This document shows positions 1-8,960 of a stretch of DNA of 64,000 nucleotides, in pieces. Origin of the DNA: JBCBTJ01 sp039818665 (GTDB taxonomy: Bacteria > Pseudomonadota > Alphaproteobacteria > Caulobacterales > Hyphomonadaceae); NCBI GenBank assembly GCA_039818665.1, contig JBCBTJ010000006.1, positions 14,893 through 78,892 of the forward strand, read 5' to 3'. The notes beneath the pieces were generated by a model, which was given only the letters and a program-made list of their open reading frames with translations, was not told the DNA's origin and ran no database searches. The number at the start of each line of letters is the position of its first letter. The first letter of the stretch is position 1. A program made the position numbers and the translations under genes.

Positions 1-906
1 TTCGCCGCCCGGCAGCCAGAAATGGGAGTGAGTGAAGAAAGTGTCGGAGACGCGTGCGAAGGGCAGGGTGCGGCCGTCTTCGGTTTCGATCGTGTACGGA
101 TAGGCGGCGACATCGGTCTTCTCGCCGCGGATCAATTCTTCGGCGGATTCGAGCGGGGCGCCGCGGGTCCAGCGCTTCACGATGGAGGGGTAGCCGGACT
201 CCGTCAGCGTCGAGCCGTCGCCGCCCCAATCGGTGGAGATGAGGAGCGTGTCATAGTCGACCCAAGCCGCGCCTTGCTTGGCTTCGGGCGTCTCAAAGCC
301 GCCCTCGACGAAGCTCTTGGTTTGAAGGTCGAACTCGCGCTGGATCACGGCGTCCTTGCCGCCGTCGGACAGGCTGAGCAGGCAGACCCAGCGCTCACCG
401 GGGGCGGATTGGTAGCAATTGGCGCCCTTGTAGACCCAGTTCGCGCCCTCGGCTTCGGCGAGGGCGTCGAGGTCGAGCACGGTCTCCCAGTCCGGATCCT
501 CGCTGGCGTAGCTCTCCAGCGGCGTGCGCCGCCACAGGCCGCGGACATTGGTTTCGTCCTGCCAGAAATTGTAGACGAGCCCGTCGCGGATGACGCCGTA
601 GGGGATGCGCGCGTCGGAGGTGGCGACTTCGATGGCGGCGGCTTCGAAGCCGGCATGGCGCGGATCGGCGCGGAGGGCGGCGAGGGATCGCTCATTCTGG
701 CCGCGGACCCAAGCGAGCGCCTCTTCGCCCTCGACCTCTTCGAGCCAGAGATGCGGATCGACAAGCTCCGCGGTTGCGGGGGTGGGCTCCGGCTTCGCGT
801 CCGCTTCGGCGACGGGGGGCGGGGTCTCGGGCAAGGCGGGCTCCTGATGGGTGGCGCAAGCGGCCGCGGCGGCGAAGGCGGCGAGGGATGCGGCGAGGCG
901 GATCAT
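1..906 (-). CDS. Prolyl oligopeptidase family peptidase, N-terminal part (runs off the left edge)
   Basis: The frame is open from its ATG to the first base of the window, giving 302 codons of the N-terminal part only. It begins with a short Ala-rich signal ending in Cys17, so it is probably an exported lipoprotein. A charged Pro-rich linker follows, then the motif DPHLWLEEVEG at about residues 50-60 with the tail WVRGQNERSL, the hallmark start of the S9 prolyl oligopeptidase beta-propeller. The catalytic Ser-Asp-His domain would lie outside the window, so activity cannot be judged. It is transcribed divergently from the arsenate reductase gene, with about 109 bp between the starts. Family assignment is confident; substrate is unknown. 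Confidence 0.85.
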   Translation of the reverse strand, partial: MIRLAASLAAFAAAAACATHQEPALPETPPPVAEADAKPEPTPATAELVDPHLWLEEVEGEEALAWVRGQNERSLAALRADPRHAGFEAAAIEVATSDARIPYGVIRDGLVYNFWQDETNVRGLWRRTPLESYASEDPDWETVLDLDALAEAEGANWVYKGANCYQSAPGERWVCLLSLSDGGKDAVIQREFDLQTKSFVEGGFETPEAKQGAAWVDYDTLLISTDWGGDGSTLTESGYPSIVKRWTRGAPLESAEELIRGEKTDVAAYPYTIETEDGRTLPFARVSDTFFTHSHFWLPGGE

Positions 907-1015
907 GGCGGGGTCCTCATGAAAGGGCGCTTTGACGCCGTTTAGAGGCTGGGCGCGGGCGAATGGCAAGCCTCAGAGATTGCGGCCGGCCGATGTGCGG
1001 TCTAGGACGCCGCCC

Positions 1016-1504
1016 ATGGGCGACATGATCAACATTCTCATCCTCTGCACCGGCAACTCGGCCCGCTCGATCCTTGGCGAGACGCTGGTGAACAGCCATG
1101 CGGACAAGGGCTTTCAAGGCTACTCCGCAGGCTCCAAGCCCACGGGCGAGCCGAACCCGTTCGCGCTCGCCGTTCTGGAGGCGAACGGCCACGATGTGAG
1201 CGGGCTCGCCTCGAAAAGCTGGGATGTGTTCGCCGAGCCTGACGCGCCGGAGATGCATGCCGTGATCACGGTGTGCGACAGCGCCGCGGACGAGGTCTGC
1301 CCGGTTTGGCCCGGCCATCCGGTTCAAGCCCATTGGGGGCTGCCGGACCCGGCGAACATCGAAGAGATGAATTTCCGCCGCGCGGCGTTCGAAGACACCT
1401 ATACGGCCTTGCGCAAGCGCGTGGGCGCTTTGGTGGAACTGCCCTGGGGGGAGCTTGGCGCAGAGGCGCTGCGCGCGCGCATTCAGGCCATTCACGACGG
1501 CTAG
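1016..1504 (+). CDS. arsC: Arsenate reductase ArsC, low-molecular-weight phosphatase type
   Basis: A 162-residue protein with the LMW protein tyrosine phosphatase P-loop CTGNSARS (Cys11, Arg17) directly after the first beta strand. It has the two extra redox cysteines of thioredoxin-coupled ArsC at Cys87 and Cys95 in VITVCDSAADEVCPVWPG, followed by HWGLPDPA, which carries the general acid Asp. These residues are known to reduce arsenate to arsenite through a relayed disulfide. The ATG at 1016 (MGDMINILIL) was chosen over an upstream in-frame extension because the family starts just before this strand; 1025 is also possible. It lies 27 kb from the arsR-arsI pair at 28-29 kb, so arsenic genes are split in this window. 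Confidence 0.9.
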   Translation: MGDMINILILCTGNSARSILGETLVNSHADKGFQGYSAGSKPTGEPNPFALAVLEANGHDVSGLASKSWDVFAEPDAPEMHAVITVCDSAADEVCPVWPGHPVQAHWGLPDPANIEEMNFRRAAFEDTYTALRKRVGALVELPWGELGAEALRARIQAIHDG

Positions 1505-1505
1505 G

Positions 1506-2099
1506 CTACCGTCTCGGGAAGTTCCAACGCTCCAGGCGTTCGAACACGACGCGCTCGATCTCCAAGGCGCCCTCAAACCCGACCGGGCGGATGCCGAGAT
1601 AGTCGACCTCCCGCGTATCGCCCAAGGCCGGCGCCCGGAAATCAAAGGAATAGTCGGCGAACTCTCGCCGCAGCGGAAACGCGCGCCAGCTGGAGTGGAT
1701 GTCGGGGGCGGATTGGTACTTGACTTGCATTTCGCGCGCCGGCGCATCGACCGCGCCGCGCGCGCGCACGGTGACGCGGATCACGTGGTCGGCGAATTGC
1801 GTCTCGATATCGGCGCCAAGACGGAAATGAGGTCCTTCGTTCGCGCTCGCGCCCGCATCGGCGCCAGGCGGCGCGACGCGCATGGTGCGCGCATCGCCTT
1901 GCCCTAACAGGGCGAGCCTGCCTTTTCCCGGTGCGATCATGCGATTGAGCTGAACGCCGTCTACCACGATACGGTCATAACGCCGGTCGCCGACGCTGAC
2001 CGATCCCGACGGCAGGCGCCCATAGGCCGGCGCCAACGCCGCCGCCACCATCGCCGCGGCGACGAAGCAGACAAGCGGGAAAAAAACGCGATCCTGCAT
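1506..2099 (-). CDS. Membrane-anchored hypothetical protein
   Basis: About 197 residues with one N-terminal hydrophobic segment (VFFPLVCFVAAAMVAAALAP) that is either an uncleaved anchor or a signal peptide. A soluble, probably beta-rich extracytoplasmic domain without cysteines follows. I recognise no family motif. The latter half (DIETQFADHVIRVTVRARG and the Arg/Phe-rich end) could be a carbohydrate-binding-like sandwich, but that is only an impression. An in-frame ATG at 2126 is an alternative start; 2099 was preferred because GGGA lies six bases upstream. It converges on arsC, with one base between the stops. Confidence 0.6.
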   Translation of the reverse strand: MQDRVFFPLVCFVAAAMVAAALAPAYGRLPSGSVSVGDRRYDRIVVDGVQLNRMIAPGKGRLALLGQGDARTMRVAPPGADAGASANEGPHFRLGADIETQFADHVIRVTVRARGAVDAPAREMQVKYQSAPDIHSSWRAFPLRREFADYSFDFRAPALGDTREVDYLGIRPVGFEGALEIERVVFERLERWNFPRR

Positions 2100-2174
2100 G
2101 CCCGATCCCAACGCTGGCGCGCGCATTGCACGCCTGATAGCCCTACCATTGGCGCGAAGGCCAGGCGGGGTTTC

Positions 2175-3311
2175 ATGTCGACATCAGCTTTATATCGACG
2201 AGCGCGCGAAGCGAAAGCATGGCTGACCAGCGCATGCTTTCCACTCTGGCGCGCCGAAGGCGTGGACGGAGGCTTGTTCCGTGAGGCGTTGGATCTGCAA
2301 GCCCGGGCTTCGGACGGCGACACGACACGCGTGCGCGTCCAGGCGCGTCAGGCTTATGTCTATTGCGAAGCCGCGCGTCTCGGCTGGGAGCCCGAGGCGG
2401 CCGAAACGCTCGCCGCGCTTGGCCTCGACGCGCTGCTTGAGCAAGCGCGCCGACCTGACGGCCTGTTCGGACGGCGGCTCCACGCCGACGGCTCCGGCTT
2501 GGCGGAGGAGACGGCCGATCTCTACGATACGGCGTTCTGTCTCCACGCCTTCGCCCATGCGGCCATGCAATTCCCAAATCTGCGCGCGCGCTGTCAAACG
2601 GCGGCGGATGCGACGCTGGCGGCTGTCGACAAAGAGCTCGCAGACCCGACGGGCGGCTACGCCGAGGCCAAGCCGCGCCCGGCGCACCGGCTGCAGAACC
2701 CGCATATGCACTTTCTAGAATCTTGCCTGGCGCTGCACGCGGCGTTTCCAGACAAGGGGCATTTGGATCGTGCGCTCGCCATTAAGGCGCTGGCGCGCGA
2801 GCGCTTCATCGACCCTGAAACGGGTGCGCTGCTTGAATACTTTGAGCCGGATTGGCGCCGCGCCGAGGGCGACAAGGGCGATGTCGTCGAGCCCGGCCAC
2901 CAGTTCGAATGGGTCTGGCTGCTTGATCGGTGCGCGGCGATGGCGGGCGAAGCGCTCGCGCCGGAGGCCGAGCGGCTCTACGAGATCGGCGTTCGCTCGC
3001 TCGACGAGGACGGCCGCGCCATCATGGCCATCAACCGGGCCGGGGACGTGGTCGACGGCTCGCGGAGAACTTGGGTGCAGACCGAAGCGCTGAAAGCGCA
3101 CCTCGCCATGTGGGCGCGCGGCGACGAGACGGCCGGCGCCCGCGCGATGCAGGCGTTCGACGTGCTCATGGACGAATATCTAACGCCCGAAGGCGGCTGG
3201 ATCGACCACTACGACGCTGACGGCGGCGTGCTCGCCGCCGATATGCCGGCCTCGACGGGGTATCATGTCGTGCTCGCCTTGGCCGAATTGATCGACCGGA
3301 CCACCGGTTGA
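2175..3311 (+). CDS. AGE family epimerase/isomerase
   Basis: A 378-residue protein of the N-acylglucosamine 2-epimerase / mannose isomerase superfamily, an (alpha/alpha)6 barrel. Visible family motifs are RVRVQARQAYVY near the start, RLQNPHMHFLE in the middle and EPGHQFEWVWLL. The His residues in the last two motifs and the late STGYH match the catalytic and sugar-binding histidines of this family. Length is typical. The family interconverts aldoses and ketoses or epimerises hexosamines; the exact sugar cannot be read from sequence. It lies 49 bp upstream of gpmA on the same strand and may share its transcript, which would place it in carbohydrate metabolism. Confidence 0.85.
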   Translation: MSTSALYRRAREAKAWLTSACFPLWRAEGVDGGLFREALDLQARASDGDTTRVRVQARQAYVYCEAARLGWEPEAAETLAALGLDALLEQARRPDGLFGRRLHADGSGLAEETADLYDTAFCLHAFAHAAMQFPNLRARCQTAADATLAAVDKELADPTGGYAEAKPRPAHRLQNPHMHFLESCLALHAAFPDKGHLDRALAIKALARERFIDPETGALLEYFEPDWRRAEGDKGDVVEPGHQFEWVWLLDRCAAMAGEALAPEAERLYEIGVRSLDEDGRAIMAINRAGDVVDGSRRTWVQTEALKAHLAMWARGDETAGARAMQAFDVLMDEYLTPEGGWIDHYDADGGVLAADMPASTGYHVVLALAELIDRTTG

Positions 3312-3360
3312 TCCCGCCGGGCGATCGGTTCACAACCCGGCGCAATTCAACGGAGCCCGC

Positions 3361-4074
3361 ATGCCGCATCTCGTACTGATCCGCCACGGCCAAAGCCAAT
3401 GGAACTTGGAAAACCGCTTCACGGGCTGGTGGGACGCAGACCTGACCGAAAAAGGCGAGGCCGAAGCGCGCCGGGCGGGCGAGTTGTTGTCAGAGACGGG
3501 CATCGGCTTCACGCGCGCCTTCACCAGCGTGCAGACACGCGCGATCCGGACCCTGTGGCTGGCGCTGACGACCTATGGCCGCGCCTGGCTGCCGGTGGAG
3601 AAAGCTTGGCGGTTGAATGAGCGCCACTATGGCGGGCTGACGGGCCTCGATAAGGCTGAGACCGCCGAAAAGCATGGGGCCGACCAGGTGAAGATCTGGC
3701 GGCGCTCCTACGACACGCCGCCGCCGCCTCTGCCGGTCGGCAGTCCGTACGATCTTTCAAACGATCCGCGCTATGAGGGCGTCGACGTGCCCGCTTCAGA
3801 AAGCTTGAAGCTAACGCTCGAGCGCGTTCTGCCCTTTTGGGAGGCGGCGATCGCGCCGGCGCTGCGCGGCGGCGACCAGGTGATCATAGCGGCCCACGGC
3901 AATTCGCTGCGGGCCCTGGTGAAACATCTCTTCGCGGTTCCGGACGACACGATCACCGGCGTGGAGATCCCGACGGGCAATCCGCTGTTGATCGAGCTGA
4001 CGGCGGACATGAAGCCCGCCTCGGCGCGCTATCTCGACGCCGAGCGCGCGCAAGATCTGCCCGCGGCCGGCTGA
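3361..4074 (+). CDS. gpmA: 2,3-bisphosphoglycerate-dependent phosphoglycerate mutase
   Basis: A 237-residue histidine phosphatase superfamily enzyme that interconverts 3- and 2-phosphoglycerate in glycolysis and gluconeogenesis. The catalytic phospho-His motif LIRHGQSQWNLENRFTGWWD starts at residue 6. The second catalytic His lies in IIAAHGNSLRALVKHL and ERHYGGLTGLDK is the third signature. These separate true dPGM from other histidine phosphatases. Length fits the family. The stop is four bases before the purU start, so the two are very likely co-transcribed. Confidence 0.95.
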   Translation: MPHLVLIRHGQSQWNLENRFTGWWDADLTEKGEAEARRAGELLSETGIGFTRAFTSVQTRAIRTLWLALTTYGRAWLPVEKAWRLNERHYGGLTGLDKAETAEKHGADQVKIWRRSYDTPPPPLPVGSPYDLSNDPRYEGVDVPASESLKLTLERVLPFWEAAIAPALRGGDQVIIAAHGNSLRALVKHLFAVPDDTITGVEIPTGNPLLIELTADMKPASARYLDAERAQDLPAAG

Positions 4075-4078
4075 GCCG

Positions 4079-4939
4079 ATGCCCGCGCCCGACGGCGTCG
4101 TCCTCAGATGCGTTGCGCCGGACCGGATCGGCTTGGTGGCGACGGTGACCGGGTTCTTGGCCCGGCAGCGTTTGTCGGTCGTGGAATCCCACGATTTCGG
4201 CGATCCGGACACGGGCCGATTTTTCATGCGGATCGAGTTCAAGAGCGCAAACGGCGCGTTCGACCGGGCGGCCTTTGAAATGGGTTTCGCGGAGGCCGTC
4301 GCGGCGTTCGATATGGAGTGGTCGGTTCGCCCGAAGGCCGATCGACCGAAAATGCTGCTGCTCGCCTCGAAAGCCGACCATTGTCTGAGCGATCTGCTCC
4401 ACCGGCGGCGGCGCGGCGAGCTGGCGGTGGAGATCCCGGCGGTGGTGTCGAACCATGTGGACGCTGAATGGCACGCCGAGCGCCACGGGCTGCCCTTCGT
4501 CCACATACCGGTGACGAAGGACGCCAAAGCGCAGGCCGAAGACGCGCTCCTCGCGCTCTTCGAAGAGACCGGTGCGGAACTCGTGGTGCTCGCGCGCTAT
4601 ATGCAGGTCTTGTCGGACGATCTCGCCCGCAGACTGGAAGGGCGCTGCATCAACATCCACCATTCCTTCCTGCCGAGCTTCAAAGGCGCGCGGCCCTATC
4701 ACCAGGCCCATACGCGCGGGGTGAAGCTGATCGGGGCGACCGCGCACTATGTGACCGCTGCGCTCGACGAAGGCCCGATCATCGCCCAGGACGCTGCGCC
4801 GGTGGACCATCGCGCGACGCCTGCGCATATGATCGCCCGAGGGCGCGAGATCGAAGCGCGCGTCCTCGCCCGCGCCGTGCGCGCCCATGCGGAGGGGCGG
4901 ATCTTTCTCAACGGGCGGAAAACGGTCGTGTTCGACTGA
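4079..4939 (+). CDS. purU: Formyltetrahydrofolate deformylase
   Basis: A 286-residue PurU that hydrolyses 10-formyl-THF to formate and THF, balancing one-carbon pools. Residues 1-85 form the N-terminal ACT domain (CVAPDRIGLVATVTGFL) that senses glycine/methionine in known members. The rest is the formyltransferase-fold domain with the catalytic Asn-His in CINIHHSFLPSF and the Asp in DEGPIIAQD. The ATG is four bases after the gpmA stop. The downstream deaminase gene starts four bases after the purU stop, so gpmA-purU-deaminase look like one operon. Confidence 0.95.
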   Translation: MPAPDGVVLRCVAPDRIGLVATVTGFLARQRLSVVESHDFGDPDTGRFFMRIEFKSANGAFDRAAFEMGFAEAVAAFDMEWSVRPKADRPKMLLLASKADHCLSDLLHRRRRGELAVEIPAVVSNHVDAEWHAERHGLPFVHIPVTKDAKAQAEDALLALFEETGAELVVLARYMQVLSDDLARRLEGRCINIHHSFLPSFKGARPYHQAHTRGVKLIGATAHYVTAALDEGPIIAQDAAPVDHRATPAHMIARGREIEARVLARAVRAHAEGRIFLNGRKTVVFD

Positions 4940-4943
4940 GGCG

Positions 4944-5783
4944 ATGACTTACTTTTTCTCCGGCGTCATAGGCTTCTCGGCGGATCTGGATTTCCGGGCG
5001 CTGGGCGAAGCGATCGGCGGCGTCACTAGGGCGGTTGCAGAGCCCTTCGAAGGCTATGCGCACGCCTTTGCAGCGGACTACTCCCGCCATGAGCTCGACA
5101 CCTGGGAGCGCGCCAGGCTGGAAGCGTGGAGCCGGGCGCGCCCTGGCGAGCCTGTGGTTTATCTCAATGTCGAGTGCTTCGGCGGGGCGTGCGATCAAGC
5201 GGGCTTCTTGATGCGGGACGGCGCAGCGAGGCTGACCATCGACGCCAATGCAGAGGTCGAACAGGCCACCGTGTTGGAAAGACTGTTGGACGCGGCGGGA
5301 CACCCCGTTGAGGGGGCGTTCATGCCCTTTCTCGAGCGGCGCGCGTTCAACTTTTCTGATGCGGATCATATGCGCCGGGCCTTCGCCTTGGCGCGCGCGC
5401 AATTTGGGCGGACCGGAGACAATCCGGCGGTCGGCTGCGTGATTGTGGAGCGGGGCGCCGTGGCGGCCGAGGGCGCCACGGCCGATGGCGGCCGCCCCCA
5501 CGCTGAACAGGACGCGCTCAGCCAGCTTGGCGGCGCGGCGAAGAGCGCGACCGCCTATGTGACCCTGGAGCCATGCCGCGAACGCTCGTCCGGCGAACCG
5601 TCATGCTCCGAACGCTTAATCGCGGCGGGCGTGTCGCGTGTTGTTTACGCTGTGGAAGATCGTCACCCAAGGGGATCGGGCGGGGTGGAACGTTTGCGAG
5701 AGGCCGGCGTGACGGTCGAGCGCCTGGAAACGCCCGAGGCCGCCGAGGCGCTCTACGCGGACTTCTTTAAGAGCGTCGACTAG
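4944..5783 (+). CDS. RibD-like cytidine-deaminase-fold protein with unrecognised N-terminal domain
   Basis: A 279-residue two-part protein. The C-terminal half (about 140-279) is a zinc deaminase of the RibD N-terminal type: GDNPAVGCVIV at 158-168, zinc His and catalytic Glu in RPHAEQDAL (His186, Glu188), and zinc cysteines Cys211 and Cys221 in EPCRERSSGEPSC. RibD deaminates a pyrimidine riboflavin precursor, but the reductase half of RibD is absent. The N-terminal 135 residues match nothing I know and contain VVYLNVECFGGACDQAGFL. The ATG at 4944 was chosen because an upstream extension overlaps purU. Substrate is unknown; riboflavin synthesis, tRNA or nucleotide deamination are all possible. 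Confidence 0.75.
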   Translation: MTYFFSGVIGFSADLDFRALGEAIGGVTRAVAEPFEGYAHAFAADYSRHELDTWERARLEAWSRARPGEPVVYLNVECFGGACDQAGFLMRDGAARLTIDANAEVEQATVLERLLDAAGHPVEGAFMPFLERRAFNFSDADHMRRAFALARAQFGRTGDNPAVGCVIVERGAVAAEGATADGGRPHAEQDALSQLGGAAKSATAYVTLEPCRERSSGEPSCSERLIAAGVSRVVYAVEDRHPRGSGGVERLREAGVTVERLETPEAAEALYADFFKSVD

Positions 5784-6790
5784 GCGGCGGCGACCTGGTC
5801 GATCTCGGCGAGCAGCGGCGCTTGCGCCTCCGCCGACAAGAATGAGCCCGTGATTGAATTGCGCGCCAGGGCCACGATGTCCGCGCGCTCCAGGCCGAGG
5901 GCGGCGGCGGTGGCGCGGTAATTCTCATTCACATAGCCGCCAAAATAAGCGGGGTCGTCGGAGTTCACCGTGGCGCGGAGGCCGAGATCGAGCATGCGTT
6001 TCAACGGGTGGTGCTTCAGATTTTCAACAACACAAAGGCTGAGATTGGACAGCGGGCAGACAGTGAGCGTGAGCCCGTCGGACTTGATCCGCTCCACCAG
6101 CGCGGCGTCCTCCAAGGATCGATTGCCATGGTCGATGCGGTCGATTTTCAAGAGATCGAGCGCCTCCCAAACATAACTTGGCGGGCCTTCCTCGCCGGCG
6201 TGGGCGACGGTTTTGAGGCCCATCTCGCGGGCCCGGGCGAAGACGCGCTCAAACTTGGATGGCGGGTGGCCGACCTCGGAACTGTCGAGCCCGACGCCGC
6301 AAATCCGGTCCAGCCAGGGCTCGGCCTCGGCGAGGGTGTTGAAAGCGTCCTCCTCGGAAAGGTGGCGCAGGAAGCACAGGATCAGCTTATGCGAGATCCC
6401 GTGCTTCTCCTCTGCGTTTTGTAGCGCCGACAACAGGCCCGCGGTCGCCACGTCGAATGGAACGCCTCGTTCCGTGTGGCCCTGCGGGTCGTAAAACACC
6501 TCCACATGGCGGACCCCGTCGGCCGCGGCGCGGGCGAGATAGGCGTCCGTGAGATCGTGGAAGTCCTCTTCCGTCTGGAGGACGGCCATGCCCTGATAAT
6601 AGATGTCCAAGAAGTCCTGCAGATTGGAGAAATCATAGGCGGCGCGCACCTCCTCGAGCGTCCTGAAGGGCAGGTCGACCCTGTTGCGCTTCGCGAACGC
6701 CATGAGCTGTTCCGGCTCCAAACTGCCCTCCAAATGGAGATGCAGCTCCGCCTTCGGCAGGCGGGCGATGAGCGCGCTCAGATCTGTCAT
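5780..6790 (-). CDS. Adenine deaminase (adenosine deaminase superfamily, Aah1/ADE type)
   Basis: A 336-residue metal-dependent amidohydrolase. Visible motifs are the metal-binding LPKAELHLHLEGSLEP, the His in LKTVAHAGEEGPPSYVWEAL, DRIDHGNRS, and NSDDPAYFGGYVNENY near the end. The HAGEEGPP and DDPAYFGGYV signatures and the length match the bacterial and fungal ADE subgroup, which converts adenine to hypoxanthine, more than true adenosine deaminase. I infer adenine as substrate from that resemblance. Its ATG overlaps the stop of the upstream glycosyltransferase by four bases, so the two are translationally coupled. The 3' end overlaps the RibD-like gene on the other strand by four bases. Confidence 0.85.
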   Translation of the reverse strand: MTDLSALIARLPKAELHLHLEGSLEPEQLMAFAKRNRVDLPFRTLEEVRAAYDFSNLQDFLDIYYQGMAVLQTEEDFHDLTDAYLARAAADGVRHVEVFYDPQGHTERGVPFDVATAGLLSALQNAEEKHGISHKLILCFLRHLSEEDAFNTLAEAEPWLDRICGVGLDSSEVGHPPSKFERVFARAREMGLKTVAHAGEEGPPSYVWEALDLLKIDRIDHGNRSLEDAALVERIKSDGLTLTVCPLSNLSLCVVENLKHHPLKRMLDLGLRATVNSDDPAYFGGYVNENYRATAAALGLERADIVALARNSITGSFLSAEAQAPLLAEIDQVAAA

Positions 6791-7842
6791 GCGGTCGCTT
6801 TCGTGGCGTTGGCTGTTTCGAGGACCGTCTTGTAGAAGGCGATGGAGGCTTTCTGAAAGGCGGCCTTGGTGAACTCGGCCTCATATGCGGCCCGCCCGCC
6901 CCGGACGAGCGTTTGGGCGAGATCGGGCTCATTGATGAGGCGGGCCATGGCGGCCGCCAGGGCGTCGTCGTCGTTTTTCGGCACCAGAAGGCCGTTCAGG
7001 CCGTCCTCCACATAAGCCGCCGGCCCGACCGCGTCGGCCGCGACCAGGGGCTTGCCGGCGGCCCAAGCGTCGACGGTGACCGTGCCGAACGGTTCGTAGC
7101 GGGAAGGGAAGGCGACGAAATCGCACGCGGCCAGCAGCGCGCCGCGGTCATTCCGCCAGCCGAGAAAGCGAACCCGGTCATTGAGGCCGAGCGCTTGCGC
7201 TTGGGCTTTGAGAGCGCTTTCCAACGGCCCGTCGCCGGCGATCCAGACATATAGTCCGGGCGTTTGCTTGGCCGCGTCGAGCAACGTGTCGAGGCCTTTT
7301 TTGACGTGCAGCCGGGCGAGCGCCAGGGCCACGGGCGCATCCTCAGGCGTGTCGAGGCTCGCCCGGTCCACAGGCGCGGCGTCATTGAAATCGGCGTAGG
7401 TATGGATAATCGCCGAACGATCTTCAGGGACGCCGATCTCGTGAATGTGGCGCAGCAGGTCTTTGGTGAGGCCCACATGCCAATCGCAGTGCTTGAAGCG
7501 TTCCAGCTTGTAGTAGCCGCCATACCAGGCGACCGATCGATCGCGGTGCTTGGCCGGGGCGAACTGGCCGGCGCGGCCCATCCAGTACTGGATCACGTCC
7601 GGTTTGAAGCGTGCGACCGACTGGGCGATCTTCCTTTGCGTGGGGAAGGGCCATGCATTGGAAAAGCCGCACAGCGCATACGGCACGCCGAAGTCTCCGA
7701 AGGATTTGAGGCGGAAGGCGTTGTTGGGCCGCGTCACGACATATTGCTGCAGCCCCGCCTCGGCGAGCGCCGTAACCGACTCCAGCATGATATTCTCGGC
7801 CCCGCCTTCCGGCGCGCCGGCCATGACATGCATGACTCGCAT
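6787..7842 (-). CDS. Glycosyltransferase family 4 (GT-B fold)
   Basis: A 351-residue glycosyltransferase. The N-terminal Rossmann half begins MRVMHVMAGAPEGGAENIM. The C-terminal half has the nucleotide-sugar domain: APVALALARLHVKKGLDTLLDA, WIAGDGPLESAL, and the catalytic segment FPSRYEPFGTVTVDAWAAGKP with its paired acidic residues. The ATG at 7842 was chosen for the strong ribosome binding site AGGGAGGTTGC just before it; an upstream in-frame start lacks one. It is coupled to the adenine deaminase gene by a 4-bp overlap. Probable role is sugar transfer to lipopolysaccharide or another glycoconjugate; donor and acceptor are unknown. Confidence 0.85.
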   Translation of the reverse strand: MRVMHVMAGAPEGGAENIMLESVTALAEAGLQQYVVTRPNNAFRLKSFGDFGVPYALCGFSNAWPFPTQRKIAQSVARFKPDVIQYWMGRAGQFAPAKHRDRSVAWYGGYYKLERFKHCDWHVGLTKDLLRHIHEIGVPEDRSAIIHTYADFNDAAPVDRASLDTPEDAPVALALARLHVKKGLDTLLDAAKQTPGLYVWIAGDGPLESALKAQAQALGLNDRVRFLGWRNDRGALLAACDFVAFPSRYEPFGTVTVDAWAAGKPLVAADAVGPAAYVEDGLNGLLVPKNDDDALAAAMARLINEPDLAQTLVRGGRAAYEAEFTKAAFQKASIAFYKTVLETANATKATA

Positions 7843-7958
7843 GCAACCTCCCTGATGGCGCAACAGTGGCCGCGCCCGGCTCGCCGTGCAATGGCTTCTT
7901 GGCACGGATTGCCGCCTCGCTTAGAAGGCGGAGCTTCGCAGTGATAGAAAGACGAGAC

Positions 7959-8960
7959 ATGGCCAGCTACCGACTCTTCGGCGCGGAGACCTCGCCCTAT
8001 TCGCTGAAAGTGCGGTCATATCTCCGTTATAAGAATCTGCCGTTCGACTGGATCGCCCGATCCAAAGCGACGGAGGCCGAGTTCACGGCGCTTGCGAAGT
8101 CGCCGACCGTGCCGCTGCTGGTCGATGAAGCGGGCGCGGCCATGCAAGACTCCACCGACATGCTTGCGCTGCTTGAGAAGGCCGGCGGCGAACCGGCGGC
8201 GACGCCCGAAGACCCGGCCTGCCGCGCCTTGTCCTTGATCCTGGAAGACTATGCGGACGAGTGGCTGAACAAGGCGATGTTCCATCAGCGCTGGAGCCAG
8301 TCCCCCGATCGCGACGCCGCGGCGCTGCGCGTGCTAAACCAACTATTCGACGGCGCGCCGCCAAAAGACTCCGAACGCCTCGCCAAATCGATCGGCGAGC
8401 GTATGGCGGATCGATTGAGCCTTGTCGGCGCGCAGGCGGAGAACGGTCCGGTTCTCGCCGCCTCCTTCCGGCGCTTTGCAGAACTTTTGAACGCGCATCT
8501 TGAACAACGCTTGTTCTTGTTCGGCGGGCGCCCGTCGGCGGCGGACTTCGCCTTAGCCGGACAGTTGCAGCAAATGCTGCTCGACCCGACGCCGGCTGAG
8601 TTCTTGCGCGATCGCGCGCCCTTCGTGGCGGCCTGGTGCGAGTTCATGGAAGACCCGAAGCCTGGCGCTCCGTTTGAGGGCTTGGACACGGCAGGCGAGA
8701 CTTTGGCGCCCATCTTCAAAGACGAGATCGCCGCAGGGTTCCTGCCCTGGGCCGAAGCGAACTCGCAAAGCATCACCAAGCGACGCAAGACGACGCGCGT
8801 CGAACTTGAAGACGGCGTGTTTGAACAAGCCACGCAACGTTATGCGGCCAAGTCATGGCGCGCTGTAAAGAAGGCGGTTGAAAAGGCGGCCAAGGCTAAG
8901 GACGGCGCCCCATTGATGGACTTCTTAAAGGCGACCGCTTGCGAACAAGCGATCGGTTAA
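7959..8960 (+). CDS. Glutathione S-transferase family protein with long C-terminal region
   Basis: A 333-residue protein. Residues 1-75 form a thioredoxin-like GST domain (YRLFGAETSPYSLKVRSYLR, with the cis-Pro segment TVPLLVDE and MQDSTDML for glutathione contacts). An all-alpha domain with FLFGGRPSAADFALAGQLQ, the N-capping box of GSTs, follows at about 190-210. The last 100 residues are Lys/Arg-rich and unusual for a GST (usual length 200-230). The ATG at 7959 follows AAAGACGAGAC; the earlier in-frame codon would read into the glycosyltransferase promoter. Substrate unknown. Confidence 0.8.
   Translation: MASYRLFGAETSPYSLKVRSYLRYKNLPFDWIARSKATEAEFTALAKSPTVPLLVDEAGAAMQDSTDMLALLEKAGGEPAATPEDPACRALSLILEDYADEWLNKAMFHQRWSQSPDRDAAALRVLNQLFDGAPPKDSERLAKSIGERMADRLSLVGAQAENGPVLAASFRRFAELLNAHLEQRLFLFGGRPSAADFALAGQLQQMLLDPTPAEFLRDRAPFVAAWCEFMEDPKPGAPFEGLDTAGETLAPIFKDEIAAGFLPWAEANSQSITKRRKTTRVELEDGVFEQATQRYAAKSWRAVKKAVEKAAKAKDGAPLMDFLKATACEQAIG

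Noticed and set aside
22..945. A 307-codon open frame opposite the peptidase
   Set aside because: Gly/Ala-rich shadow of the prolyl oligopeptidase gene, which has real motifs on the minus strand.
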